This document shows, piece after piece, positions 7,530-15,053 of a stretch of DNA of 47,730 nucleotides. Location of the stretch: NCBI GenBank assembly GCA_016189905.1, contig JACPRP010000090.1, positions 1 through 47,730 on the forward strand, written 5' to 3'. Under the pieces are notes generated by a model, which was given only the letters and a program-made list of their open reading frames with translations, ran no database searches and was not told the DNA's origin. Each line of letters opens with the position of its first letter. The stretch's first letter is position 1. The translations under genes were made by a program, and so were the position numbers. The DNA is from Chloroflexota bacterium (lineage in GTDB: Bacteria > Chloroflexota > UBA6077 > FW602-bin22 > JACPRP01).

Positions 7530-8096
7530 ATGCTGGAGCCGGACGAAGAAAGAGTCAACCTTGAACTGACGGGCTGGGAACTCGAGGAGGTGTATCAGGC
7601 GCTGGTCCTGAAACGGGAAACCACCCGCGTGATGTCGGACGTAGACGACTTTTGTCTTCTCGAAAAAATTGAACATCTCCTCGACGGCGAGGATAGAGAA
7701 TACTGCAAGGAGAGGGTCAAGCAGTACTCTCAGAGGCTCGCCAGGGTCTTTATCGAATATGGCCGTCTTGAACAATTTCAATATGACCACGACTGGAGCA
7801 ACGGTTGCCGGAAACCAAGGCCACATTTCCTCACACAAGGCATCTATGACACGATGATAACGGCATTTGAGCGCCGGTTGACCTTAGAGATTGAGTATGA
7901 GGAGCAGGATACACGCGTGGCTGAACTGCCATTGTCTATCAGAATGATCGATATTTATAAGGTATCAAAGGGGTATATTGAGGCCTACTGCCACGCGGAT
8001 CGAGCTGTGCGCGTCTTTCGAGCGGATCATATCATCGATGCAAGGCTTACCCTGATGAGCTACGAGATTCCAGACGAGTTTGTTCCATCCGTTTAG
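7530..8096 (+). CDS. WYL domain-containing protein
   Basis: The C-terminal third matches a WYL domain: 'LTLEIEYEEQDTRVAELPLSIRMIDIYKVS', then 'GYIEAYCHADRAVRVFRADHII', which carries the conserved aromatic, Cys and R-x-F-R positions of the fold. WYL domains bind nucleic acids or nucleotides and usually sit in transcriptional regulators. No N-terminal helix-turn-helix is evident: the first ~100 residues are acidic helices ('DDFCLLEKIEHLLDGEDREYCKERVKQ'). The start is uncertain. ATG 7530 has a GAGGG about 6 nt upstream, while ATG 7458 would add 24 residues. The stop TAG overlaps the GTG of the next gene by one base, so the two are translationally coupled. The pairing suggests that the WYL protein serves or senses the Memo-family protein. 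Confidence 0.7.
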   Translation: MLEPDEERVNLELTGWELEEVYQALVLKRETTRVMSDVDDFCLLEKIEHLLDGEDREYCKERVKQYSQRLARVFIEYGRLEQFQYDHDWSNGCRKPRPHFLTQGIYDTMITAFERRLTLEIEYEEQDTRVAELPLSIRMIDIYKVSKGYIEAYCHADRAVRVFRADHIIDARLTLMSYEIPDEFVPSV

Positions 8097-9367
8097 TGGT
8101 CGAGAGGCACGTGAATCCGAGAATTCGCCCATACGAAGCTCATTCGATAAATCACAACGGATATCCAGCCATCTTGATTCGGGATAGATTTGGGCTATCC
8201 GAGCACGCCGTTATGCTTCCGAAACAGCTTGGCTTGCTCCTGGCACTATGCGACGGGACCCGTGACTCCGAAGCTTTGCGGAAAACCTTCGAGCTATACA
8301 CCGGCTTGTGCCTCGAACCCGCGACGGTCGATGAGTTCCTGCAGCGGCTCGACGAAGTCTACCTTCTTGACACCCCACGCGCGGCCGCCGCGGTAGCGCT
8401 CGCTCTGGAGAGCTATCGCTCTGGTCCGTTTCGACCTCCTGCCTGCGCAGGACGCTCATATCCCGCTGGTCTAGACGAGCTGCGAACGATGGTGGACGGT
8501 TACCTGACCGGGGGCGAGCTGAAAGGCCTGACGCGCAATGGACAGATACGTGGAATCATCAGTCCGCACATCGACTTTCAAAGAGGTGGCCCTGTTTACG
8601 CGGCCACCTGGCGGCTGGCTGAGCACGCGCTGCGAGAAGTTGAGGTCGCCGTCATATTCGGGACAGACCACGCCGGGCCAGACTTCCCACCATCGACGGA
8701 TGTAGGATTAACAGGGCAGCTAACGCTGACGCGCCAGAATTACTGCACCCCATACGGCGTGGCGCCTACGTGCCAGGACGCAGTCGATGCGGCGGCAGCG
8801 GCGATTGGTCCTGAAGCGGCGTTTGCCGGCGAGTTACACCACCGCACGGAGCATTCTATAGAGCTGGCCCTGGTCTGGCTGCAGCACTTCCTCCGAGGAC
8901 GCCCCTGTGAGATCGTCCCTATCCTCTGTGGCTCGTTTCAGAGTTTCACCGACGGCCGGTGCGACGCCGAGCAGCATCGCCCATTTGGGGACCTAATAGA
9001 CGCGCTTCGCACAGTGCTCGCGGGCAGGCGCGGCATCGTCGTGGCTGCGGCTGATCTAGCCCACGTTGGCCCTGCTTTTGGGGATAATCATAAGTTTGGC
9101 CAGACAGAGAAAGCGATGCTGAAGGTGGAGGATGTCTCACTTCTCGAGTCGGCCTCGACTGGTGATGCCGAGGCCTTTCTCCGTCCGCTTGTCGACGAGC
9201 GTGACCGTCGGCGTATATGCGGGCTGCCGCCAATCTACCTGGCTCTCAGGCTCATGGCGGCTATGAAGGGTGAACTGGCGCAGGGTGAACTGATCGATTA
9301 CGCGCAGTGTCCGGCAGATGAAAACAATACTTCTGTCGTGTCTGTCGGCGGTATGCTATTCTCTTAA
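8096..9367 (+). CDS. Memo-family protein (AmmeMemoRadiSam system protein B-like) with N-terminal extension
   Basis: The protein is 423 residues. The Memo fold spans roughly residues 118-423, with the conserved metal-site stretches 'SPHIDFQRGGPVYA', 'GTDHAG', 'HRTEHSIELALVWLQ' and 'ADLAHVGPAFGD'. Memo proteins resemble extradiol dioxygenases and bind iron or copper; in bacteria they often accompany an AMMECR1 protein and a radical SAM enzyme. Neither partner is visible here, so this copy may be solitary. The first ~110 residues ('HAVMLPKQLGLLLALCDGTRDSEALRKTFE') form a separate helical domain, plausibly PqqD-like. The start GTG overlaps the preceding stop (TAGTG), consistent with coupled translation. 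It is convergent with fabI; the two stop regions overlap by a few bases. Confidence 0.85.
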   Translation: MVERHVNPRIRPYEAHSINHNGYPAILIRDRFGLSEHAVMLPKQLGLLLALCDGTRDSEALRKTFELYTGLCLEPATVDEFLQRLDEVYLLDTPRAAAAVALALESYRSGPFRPPACAGRSYPAGLDELRTMVDGYLTGGELKGLTRNGQIRGIISPHIDFQRGGPVYAATWRLAEHALREVEVAVIFGTDHAGPDFPPSTDVGLTGQLTLTRQNYCTPYGVAPTCQDAVDAAAAAIGPEAAFAGELHHRTEHSIELALVWLQHFLRGRPCEIVPILCGSFQSFTDGRCDAEQHRPFGDLIDALRTVLAGRRGIVVAAADLAHVGPAFGDNHKFGQTEKAMLKVEDVSLLESASTGDAEAFLRPLVDERDRRRICGLPPIYLALRLMAAMKGELAQGELIDYAQCPADENNTSVVSVGGMLFS

Positions 9368-10131
9368 AAGCCCATTATATGGTAGCCGCAATCCACGTGG
9401 ATGATCTCTCCGGTGATGCCGCGCGCATGGTCGCTGCAGAGGAAAAGCGCGGTGCCAGCCACTTCCATCACGTCGACGTTGCGCTTCATCGGCGCGGCAT
9501 CACGGAACTCGGCATACATCTTCATGAATCCGGAGATGCCTCTCGCCGCAAGCGTGTTGACCGGGCCCGCGGAGATGGCGTTGACGCGAATCTGTTGCTC
9601 TCCGAGATCGGCGGCAAGATATCGTACCGAGCTTTCGAGTGCAGCCTTGGCCACTCCCATGACGTTGTATCCTGGGACAGCCCGCTCGCTTCCAAGGTAA
9701 GTCATCGTCACCACGCTGCCGCCATCTTTCAACAGACGGACCGCACCACGCGTTACCGCCACAAGTGAGTAGGCGCTGATATCCAGGGCCAGCCTGAAGC
9801 CCTCGCGCGGCGTATCGACGAACTTGCCTTCAAGGTCGCTGGAATTCGCGAAGGCGACGCTGTGGATCACGAAATCAAGCTTGTCGAACTGGCGGCCGAT
9901 TTCGTCGTAGACGGCATCGATATCCTCGTCTTTAGTAACGTCGCAAGGGAGGATGAGCGGGTCTTTTAGCGTGGCTGCCAGTTCTCGAACGTTCTTCTCC
10001 AGCCTTTCTCCCTGATAAGTCAGGGCAACCCGTGCACCAGCGTCGGTGACCGCCCGGGTTATGGCCCAGGCGATGCTGCGCTTGTTGGCAACCCCGAAAA
10101 CAACCCCTGTCTTCCCAGCCAGCAAATCCAT
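9364..10131 (-). CDS. fabI: Enoyl-[acyl-carrier-protein] reductase [NADH]
   Basis: This 255-residue short-chain dehydrogenase catalyses the last step of each fatty-acid elongation cycle, reducing trans-2-enoyl-ACP with NADH. It has the nucleotide-binding start 'GVVFGVANKRSIAWAI' typical of FabI, not a plain GxxxGxG SDR motif. It also has 'DFVIHSVAFA' and the FabI-type active site Tyr-x6-Lys in 'VPGYNVMGVAKAALE', and the C-terminal 'ITGEIIHVDCGYHIMGF'. Length and motifs are those of a functional enzyme. It is the last gene of a three-gene minus-strand operon (thiolase, OB-fold protein, fabI), 9 nt after the OB-fold gene. That arrangement suggests coupling between acyl-CoA thiolysis/condensation and chain reduction rather than a stand-alone housekeeping gene. 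Confidence 0.95.
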   Translation of the reverse strand: MDLLAGKTGVVFGVANKRSIAWAITRAVTDAGARVALTYQGERLEKNVRELAATLKDPLILPCDVTKDEDIDAVYDEIGRQFDKLDFVIHSVAFANSSDLEGKFVDTPREGFRLALDISAYSLVAVTRGAVRLLKDGGSVVTMTYLGSERAVPGYNVMGVAKAALESSVRYLAADLGEQQIRVNAISAGPVNTLAARGISGFMKMYAEFRDAAPMKRNVDVMEVAGTALFLCSDHARGITGEIIHVDCGYHIMGF

Positions 10132-10140
10132 CCCCGCCTC

Positions 10141-10566
10141 CTATCGCTTGATCCTGAACGCCGGCATCACCCGGTCGTTGGGTACGTGCTTGACGATGAA
10201 CTCCACCGTGGCGCCGCTCTTGATTTCTGAGAGCTCGCTTTCCTCTATCACGCTGAGGAGTCTGACGCCGTTGGGCAGGTCTATGAGAGCAAATATCGTG
10301 GGGAGGGCATAGCCCGGGGGCAGCCCCGCCTCCTGCGCGGTGAAGGTATAGATCGTGCCTTCCCGTGGCATCTCTGCCCATTCGAGCTCGTCAGACATGC
10401 ACTGAGGACAGACCACCCGCGGGGGCCACGGTAAAGTACCACATTTCTTGCATCTGGTGGTGGTTAGCTTGCCCTCGCGTACGAAATCATAGAATGGGTG
10501 AAGACGGTTCTGCTCGGGTGCTTGCTGCGGGTAAGGGTCTAATATGTGGATGTATGGCTGCTCCAT
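10141..10566 (-). CDS. Zn-ribbon/OB-fold protein (DUF35 family)
   Basis: The protein is 141 residues. A rubredoxin-like zinc ribbon near residues 38-56 carries the Cys pairs 'CKKCGTLPWPPRVVCPQC'. It is followed by an OB-fold ('REGTIYTFTAQEAGLPPGYALP', 'VRLLSVIEE'). DUF35 proteins occur next to SCP-x-type thiolases and form complexes with them; in archaea the homologue helps channel acetoacetyl-CoA between thiolase and HMG-CoA synthase. Here the gene starts 2 nt after the stop of the thiolase gene, which supports a stable thiolase complex. Both Cys pairs are intact. Confidence 0.92.
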   Translation of the reverse strand: MEQPYIHILDPYPQQAPEQNRLHPFYDFVREGKLTTTRCKKCGTLPWPPRVVCPQCMSDELEWAEMPREGTIYTFTAQEAGLPPGYALPTIFALIDLPNGVRLLSVIEESELSEIKSGATVEFIVKHVPNDRVMPAFRIKR

Positions 10567-10568
10567 GC

Positions 10569-11735
10569 TCAGAATCCCTTCTGGTATATCAAAATGTGAT
10601 GCTCCCCGGGTCCACTGTTCGTGTGCGAGAGAGCTATCTTGGCCCCAGGCACCTGGCGCGGACCCGCCTCGCCGCGCATCTGGAGGAATACTTCCCCGGC
10701 GTGCGCGACACCCGTGGCTCCCAGCGGATGGCCGCAGCCGATGAGGCCGCCTCTCGGATTCACGACCACTTTGCCACCATAGTCGGATAATCCCTGCTCG
10801 ACGAACCTGCCGCCCTCGCCCTTCTCGCAGAACCCTAGCTCCTCGTAGGCGATGATCTCCGCGATGCTGAAACAGTCGTGTACTTCGGCGAAATCGATGT
10901 CGTCGGGACCGATGCCGGCCATCGCGTAAGCGTCATTCGCCGCTTCTTTGAGCGCGGGCCAGTGCGACATGTCACGGTAGAAATTGGCCACCGCGTAGCC
11001 GTGAGCGGCCTGGCCAGTGCCGATGATGAAAATCGGCTTATCGGTCAGCTCTTTCGCTCGTTCCTCTGATGCCAGAATCACCGCCGCTGCCCCGTCGCTC
11101 ATCGACGAGCAATGGAACAGCCGGAGGGGCGAGGCGATCATCTTGGAGCACATAACCTGTTCCATAGAAGTGCCCTTCTGAAACTGGGCAAAAGGATTGT
11201 TTTTGGAGTGGCCGTGATTCTTTACCGAAACCCTGCTCAGTTGCTCTTCGGTGGTGCCGTACTTGAGCGCGTGGGCCTGGGCGGCCAGCGCGAACATCGG
11301 GGGGGCGGTCAACCCGTAAGCGCCTTCCCACTCCCTGTCCAGACCGGTCATCATATTGAGCACTGCCTCTTCAGGCGCAGGTATGTTCATTTTCTCGGCG
11401 CCCATAACCATCACCAGGTCGCTCAGCCCCGCGACGATGGCCGCGTACGCGGTGCGGATGCCGACGATGCCGCTACCGCACATATTCTCGACCCTGCCGA
11501 AGAACTTGTGTGGCCGGACGCCCACCGATTCCGCCGCCAGGCACGCCAGGTGGGACTGAAAAACAGACCGCTCGGGAAACACGCTTGACAGGATAAAGCT
11601 GTCGATATCTTTTGGCAAGATGTTCTTGTTACTGTCGAACGCGGCCTTGCCTGCCTCTTGGATCAGATCTCTGTACGTGGCTTGACGAACGCCGAAGCGG
11701 GTCATCCCAGCCGCGACAACGGCTACTCTTCTCAA
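10569..11735 (-). CDS. SCP-x-type thiolase (acetyl-CoA acetyltransferase-like)
   Basis: This 388-residue thiolase is of the SCP-x/lipid-transfer type. The nucleophilic Cys sits in 'NMCGSGIVGIRTAY'; the His and second Cys regions are 'EVHDCFSIAEIIAYEELG' and 'GGLIGCGHPLGATGVAH'. Such enzymes form or cleave 3-ketoacyl-CoA. The start is TTG at 11735 with GGAGGC 4-6 nt upstream; the frame extends 22 codons further but has no ribosome-binding site there, and homologues begin 'RRVAVVAAGMTRFG'. It is the first gene of the thiolase/OB-fold/fabI operon. An extended -10 element lies about 90 nt upstream. The pairing with DUF35 implies a two-subunit complex. Substrate chain length cannot be read from the sequence. 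Confidence 0.9.
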   Translation of the reverse strand: MRRVAVVAAGMTRFGVRQATYRDLIQEAGKAAFDSNKNILPKDIDSFILSSVFPERSVFQSHLACLAAESVGVRPHKFFGRVENMCGSGIVGIRTAYAAIVAGLSDLVMVMGAEKMNIPAPEEAVLNMMTGLDREWEGAYGLTAPPMFALAAQAHALKYGTTEEQLSRVSVKNHGHSKNNPFAQFQKGTSMEQVMCSKMIASPLRLFHCSSMSDGAAAVILASEERAKELTDKPIFIIGTGQAAHGYAVANFYRDMSHWPALKEAANDAYAMAGIGPDDIDFAEVHDCFSIAEIIAYEELGFCEKGEGGRFVEQGLSDYGGKVVVNPRGGLIGCGHPLGATGVAHAGEVFLQMRGEAGPRQVPGAKIALSHTNSGPGEHHILIYQKGF

Positions 11736-11824
11736 TGATCGCCTCCTTCGAGTGAACTGCGTGCAGGAACTGAATGCTACCTGGGAACCGCTCCCGGTCA
11801 TGCGCGATGGGCAGAACCCCTGTC

Positions 11825-11833
11825 AGTATAGCA
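11825..11833 (-). promoter_or_regulatory. Extended -10 element for the thiolase operon
   Basis: On the minus strand TGC immediately precedes TATACT (TATACT at 11825-11830, TGC at 11831-11833). There is no good -35, as is common for TGn-type promoters. The leader to the TTG start at 11735 would be about 85 nt. Confidence 0.4.
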
Positions 11834-11885
11834 TAGTTGAATTCGCAATGGAATATTTGGCCGAAGCTTCATTTGCGCAATTTCG

Positions 11886-11914
11886 TTGCGCTCAGGCAGG
11901 CCATCGGCTATAAT
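11886..11914 (+). promoter_or_regulatory. Promoter of the VOC-family gene
   Basis: TTGCGC (11886-11891), a 17-nt spacer and a perfect TATAAT (11909-11914), about 95 nt before the ATG at 12015. Confidence 0.6.
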
Positions 11915-12014
11915 GGCAGAACCTGCTTGAGTCGACTTTCAGGTCGAGCGAGTTCAGCGGCAAAGGGAGACAGTAGCGCCCGATTAGATATCTGCGAATG
12001 TGGAGGAATGAGAT

Positions 12015-12419
12015 ATGATCACGGGGCTGGCGCGAGTGACAATTCTGGTGTGGGATCAGGATGAGGCGCTGGCGTTCTATGTCGAGAAGCTCGGGCTTGA
12101 GAAGCGAGCGGATATGGTCTTTGGGCCAGGAATGCGGTGGTTGACAGTCGCACCCAGAGACCAGAAGGAGCTTGAGATCGTCCTCCTCAAGCCAGAGATG
12201 GCGATGCACGGCGAGGAGGGCGCGAGGAAGCTCGCGGAACGTATCGGCCAGAGCCCTCCCGGGGTGTTCTTCACGGATGATTGCCGCGCGACTTACGAGA
12301 CGCTGCGCTCGCGTGGGGTGAATTTCCTTCGCCCGCCGCAGGAACAGATGTATGGCGTCGAGGCGACCTTCGAGGACCTCTACGGTAACACATTTTCACT
12401 GCTGCAGCCGAGCGCGTGA
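12015..12419 (+). CDS. VOC-superfamily (glyoxalase/bleomycin-resistance-like) protein
   Basis: This 134-residue single-copy VOC domain starts 'MITGLARVTILVWDQDEALAFYVEKLGLEKR' and ends with 'VEATFEDLYGNTFSLLQP', both typical of the fold's two beta-alpha-beta modules. The N-terminal His used as a metal ligand in glyoxalase I is absent (Arg-Val-Thr-Ile there), whereas an acidic residue is kept in the second module (FEDLYGN). Metal dependence is therefore doubtful. The ATG follows GGAGGA with 7-nt spacing, behind its own TATAAT promoter. It is a single-gene unit. A general detoxification or binding role is possible; the substrate is unknown. Confidence 0.85.
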   Translation: MITGLARVTILVWDQDEALAFYVEKLGLEKRADMVFGPGMRWLTVAPRDQKELEIVLLKPEMAMHGEEGARKLAERIGQSPPGVFFTDDCRATYETLRSRGVNFLRPPQEQMYGVEATFEDLYGNTFSLLQPSA

Positions 12420-12602
12420 TCGGGGCACCTTTTTCTTGGAAGTATTCTTTTCTCAAGCCGTTTAAGATAGGGGCGACCGGCCGGTCTCCCCAATGCTAGA
12501 GGACCGACACGCCAATGAGAGGCTGAGCACAGCGAGGGTTATGGGCCTTACCGCTCTAATCGGGCAGGCGCAGTTGTTAGGTTAGTTAGAAGGAGGACAT
12601 AA

Positions 12603-13613
12603 ATGGCCGGACCAGCTAGCGAAAAAACACGCGTTGTCGGGAAACCGATTCCCAAGGTCGACGCTCGAATGAAAGCCTCTGGGACCGCCCGTTACGCGGG
12701 GGATATCCGCCCGCCGGAGCGTGGTCTGCTGTGTGGGAAGATATTGCGCAGCCCGCACGCCCACGCCACTATCGTCTCTATCGACACCAGCAAGGCGGCG
12801 GCACTGAAGGGGGTTTATGCGGTCGTTACCGGACAGGACGCCTCCTCCAATCGGATCGGACGGTTCCTCAACGATAGAAACGTGCTCGCACGAGAAAAGG
12901 TGCGCTGCGTCGGGGATCCGGTCGCCGCGGTGGCGGCGGTAGACGAGGCCACAGCCACGGAAGCGCTCTGGCTGATCGACGTGGAATACCGGGAGTTGCC
13001 GACTGTGTTCACTGCCGAGGAGGCCATGGCGGAGGATGCCCCAATAATCCATGAAGAACTGGCCAGCTACGAGGATCGTCAGCCAAGTAAGCGGACGGGT
13101 AACCAGCGCAATCTCGTGACGGTCGAGCGCGGCGATGTGGAGGCGGCGTTTTCGCAGGCTGATGTCGTGGTGGAGGGGGTATTTAGTACCCAGGCAGTTC
13201 ATCAAGGCTACATTGAGCCGAAGGCGTGCGTGGCCAGCGTCGATAAAGATGGCAAGGTTACCGTGTGGCCCAGTAACAAGGCGCCGTTCCCAAACCGCTC
13301 GGGGATCAGCCGTGGCCTTGGTCTGCCCCTTTCGAAAGTCAGGGTCATCACGCCGATGGTCGGCGGTGATTTCGGCGGAAAGGGCGCACCGACGATCGAG
13401 CCGATCTGCGCTTTGCTGGCGATCAAGGCGGGCCGCCCAGTCAAGCTCGTCTTGAGCGCCCAGGAAGAGCTCGCCACGAACTTCGTGCGACATCCGGTCG
13501 TCATAAAGTTGAAGCTGGCCGCCAGTCGCGAAGGCAGTTTGCTCGGCATCCAGGGGGAGATGACGCTCAACTGTGGCGGCTATTGCGACGCCACCGCCGG
13601 GACCGCAAACTAA
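12603..13613 (+). CDS. Molybdopterin-containing hydroxylase large subunit, N-terminal part, ending at a premature TAA
   Basis: The 336 residues up to the stop correspond to the first half of a xanthine dehydrogenase/aldehyde oxidase/CoxL-type subunit. The a/b hammerhead domain is at 'VDARMKASGTARYAGDIRPPE'; later come 'REKVRCVGDPVAAVAAVDEATA' and the pterin-contacting 'TPMVGGDFGGKGAPTIEP'. The start ATG has GGAGG at 12593-12597. The reading frame continues unchanged past the TAA at 13611-13613 ('GGYCDATAGTAN', stop, 'CADLQGPYRLPAV'). The two parts are therefore one gene interrupted by a nonsense codon, not a frameshift. Such enzymes hydroxylate N-heterocycles, aldehydes or CO with partner Fe-S and FAD subunits. 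No genes for those partners are adjacent. Confidence 0.85.
   Translation: MAGPASEKTRVVGKPIPKVDARMKASGTARYAGDIRPPERGLLCGKILRSPHAHATIVSIDTSKAAALKGVYAVVTGQDASSNRIGRFLNDRNVLAREKVRCVGDPVAAVAAVDEATATEALWLIDVEYRELPTVFTAEEAMAEDAPIIHEELASYEDRQPSKRTGNQRNLVTVERGDVEAAFSQADVVVEGVFSTQAVHQGYIEPKACVASVDKDGKVTVWPSNKAPFPNRSGISRGLGLPLSKVRVITPMVGGDFGGKGAPTIEPICALLAIKAGRPVKLVLSAQEELATNFVRHPVVIKLKLAASREGSLLGIQGEMTLNCGGYCDATAGTAN
13611..13613 (+). other. In-frame TAA inside the molybdenum hydroxylase gene
   Basis: AAC-TAA-TGT at this point is the only interruption in about 770 codons. Family members show an uninterrupted stretch of the form 'GAYADTGP...GPY.IPNV' here, and the downstream frame gives exactly that ending ('LQGPYRLPAV'). 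A single substitution (for example from CAA, GAA, TAT or TAC) would restore the gene. Confidence 0.8.
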
Positions 13614-13655
13614 TGTGCCGATCTGCAGGGACCCTATCGCCTTCCCGCCGTTCGT

Positions 13656-14915
13656 TTGCGGGGGCGCTCAGTTTTCACCAACAGCGTGCCAGCAGGCCAC
13701 GTGAGAGGACCAGGCGGACCGCAGACGAGCTTTGCCATCGAATCCCTAATCGACGAGCTAGCGCGACGGCTGAGCCTCGATCCTTTCGAGATTCGGCGGC
13801 TCAATTTGCTTCAGGCAGGAGACCTGGCGCCGCGCGGCAAAGGGGTGATGGGGGTGTCGGGACTGGGTGCGACCATCGACGAGGCGGCCAGGTATGTTGC
13901 CGATAATATGTCCGAGCGCAAGCCTAACCAGGGGGTCGGTGTAGCGTGTGGCGCGTGGGACATGGCGCCATCCCGTGGCGCAAGCGCAAGTAAATGTATT
14001 GTGAAACTGAACGAGGATGGCAGCGCCGTTCTCTTGACAGGGCTGGCCGATAATGGTGGTGGTCAACTGGTCGCTCTTTCGCAGATTGTGGCCGAGGTGC
14101 TGGGCCTGGAGCCGGACGAGGTGTCGGTGATCGGTGGCGATACCGATCTGACGCCATACGACACCGGGCCTGGAGGCAGCCGCGGCACGGTGCGCGTCGG
14201 TAATTCGACCAGGCTTGCAGCCGAAGATGCCCGTCGCCAACTGGTCGCACTGGCGGCATCGCGGCTGGAGGCGAACCCCGAAGACCTGGAAGTCGGCCGT
14301 CGGCAGGTCTACGTGAGAGGCACACCTGAGCGAGCCATCAGCCTGGCCGCGCTGGCGCGCGCCGCGATGATCGCGCCAAAGGGCGCGATCATCGGGACCG
14401 GCTCGAGCGAGCGAGAGAATATGCTTGCCAAAGAGGAAGAGCACGCCTCGGTGGTCGATGAGGCATCGTTCTGCACGCACGCCGCGCAGGTCGAGGTGGA
14501 TCCGGAGACAGGGCGCGTCAAGGTTCTCAAGTACGTTGCCGCTCAAGATGTCGGCCAGGCGCTGAATCTGCTCAGCGCGGTTGGACAGGTGCAGGGCGCT
14601 GCCGTGGCTGGCCTGGGCTACGCCCTCACAGAGGAGCTTGTGGTACAGGAAGGGCGCATAATGAACCCGGGCTACGTAGACTATCACATGCCGGCGGCCG
14701 ATATTACGCCCCCCATACACGCCATACTGGTCAGTTGCCCGTCATCTTTTGGCCCGTTTGGGGCAAGAGGTGTGGGGGAAACATCTATCGTGCCGGTGGC
14801 GGCCGTCATAGCCAACGCCATCTATGACGCGGTCGGGGTGCGCGTGCGTGACTTGCCAATGACGCCGGAGAAGGTGGTACGCGCCCTGAAAGAAAAGGCG
14901 GCCGAAGCATCCTAG
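13656..14915 (+). CDS. Molybdopterin-containing hydroxylase large subunit, C-terminal part
   Basis: About 419 residues in the same frame as the upstream part; coding similarity actually begins right after the TAA at 13614. Seen motifs are 'VFTNSVPAGHVRGPGGPQTSFAIE', typical of the molybdopterin-binding loop, and 'GADNGGGQ'-like 'GLADNGGGQLVALSQI'. 'GGSRGTVRVGNSTRLAAEDAR' and the final 'FGARGVGETSIVPVAAVIANAI' follow. The last holds the catalytic Glu (GVGE) needed for hydroxylation. The active-site residues are thus preserved on both sides of the nonsense codon, which argues for a recent mutation, readthrough or a base-call error rather than old decay. Without readthrough this part has only a TTG without a ribosome-binding site and would not be made efficiently. 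A perfect terminator-like hairpin follows at 14934. Confidence 0.85.
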   Translation: MRGRSVFTNSVPAGHVRGPGGPQTSFAIESLIDELARRLSLDPFEIRRLNLLQAGDLAPRGKGVMGVSGLGATIDEAARYVADNMSERKPNQGVGVACGAWDMAPSRGASASKCIVKLNEDGSAVLLTGLADNGGGQLVALSQIVAEVLGLEPDEVSVIGGDTDLTPYDTGPGGSRGTVRVGNSTRLAAEDARRQLVALAASRLEANPEDLEVGRRQVYVRGTPERAISLAALARAAMIAPKGAIIGTGSSERENMLAKEEEHASVVDEASFCTHAAQVEVDPETGRVKVLKYVAAQDVGQALNLLSAVGQVQGAAVAGLGYALTEELVVQEGRIMNPGYVDYHMPAADITPPIHAILVSCPSSFGPFGARGVGETSIVPVAAVIANAIYDAVGVRVRDLPMTPEKVVRALKEKAAEAS

Positions 14916-14933
14916 CCTTTACGTCCATTCGAC

Positions 14934-14963
14934 AAGGCCGGTCTCACCACGGAGACCGGCCTT
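14934..14963. terminator. 12-bp perfect hairpin after the molybdenum hydroxylase gene
   Basis: AAGGCCGGTCTC (14934-14945) pairs perfectly with GAGACCGGCCTT (14952-14963) around a 6-nt loop, 19 nt past the stop codon. No strong T-run follows, so termination strength is uncertain. The position and the absence of related copies in the window favour a terminator over a dispersed repeat. Confidence 0.6.
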
Positions 14964-15013
14964 ATGCGTCATCGATTGCGCTGCCATTCTCCAACCAGAT
15001 TTATGCGGCTTTC

Positions 15014-15022
15014 TGTTATAAT
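15014..15022 (+). promoter_or_regulatory. Extended -10 promoter of the GH63-like gene
   Basis: TGT directly precedes a perfect TATAAT (15017-15022), 31 nt before the ATG at 15054. No -35 match is evident. Confidence 0.5.
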
Positions 15023-15053
15023 TCACAGACTGGGTGTCCTGTGGAGAGGTGTA

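Noticed and set aside
12420-12602. Candidate promoter upstream of the molybdenum hydroxylase gene (TTGGAA ... TAAGAT)
   Set aside because: The spacer is 21 nt, too long for a standard promoter.
13583-13906. Plus-strand frame starting near the stop of the molybdenum hydroxylase, suggesting a frameshift
   Set aside because: It is in a different frame and encodes Arg-rich shadow sequence. The true continuation is in the original frame after TAA, so the lesion is a nonsense codon.
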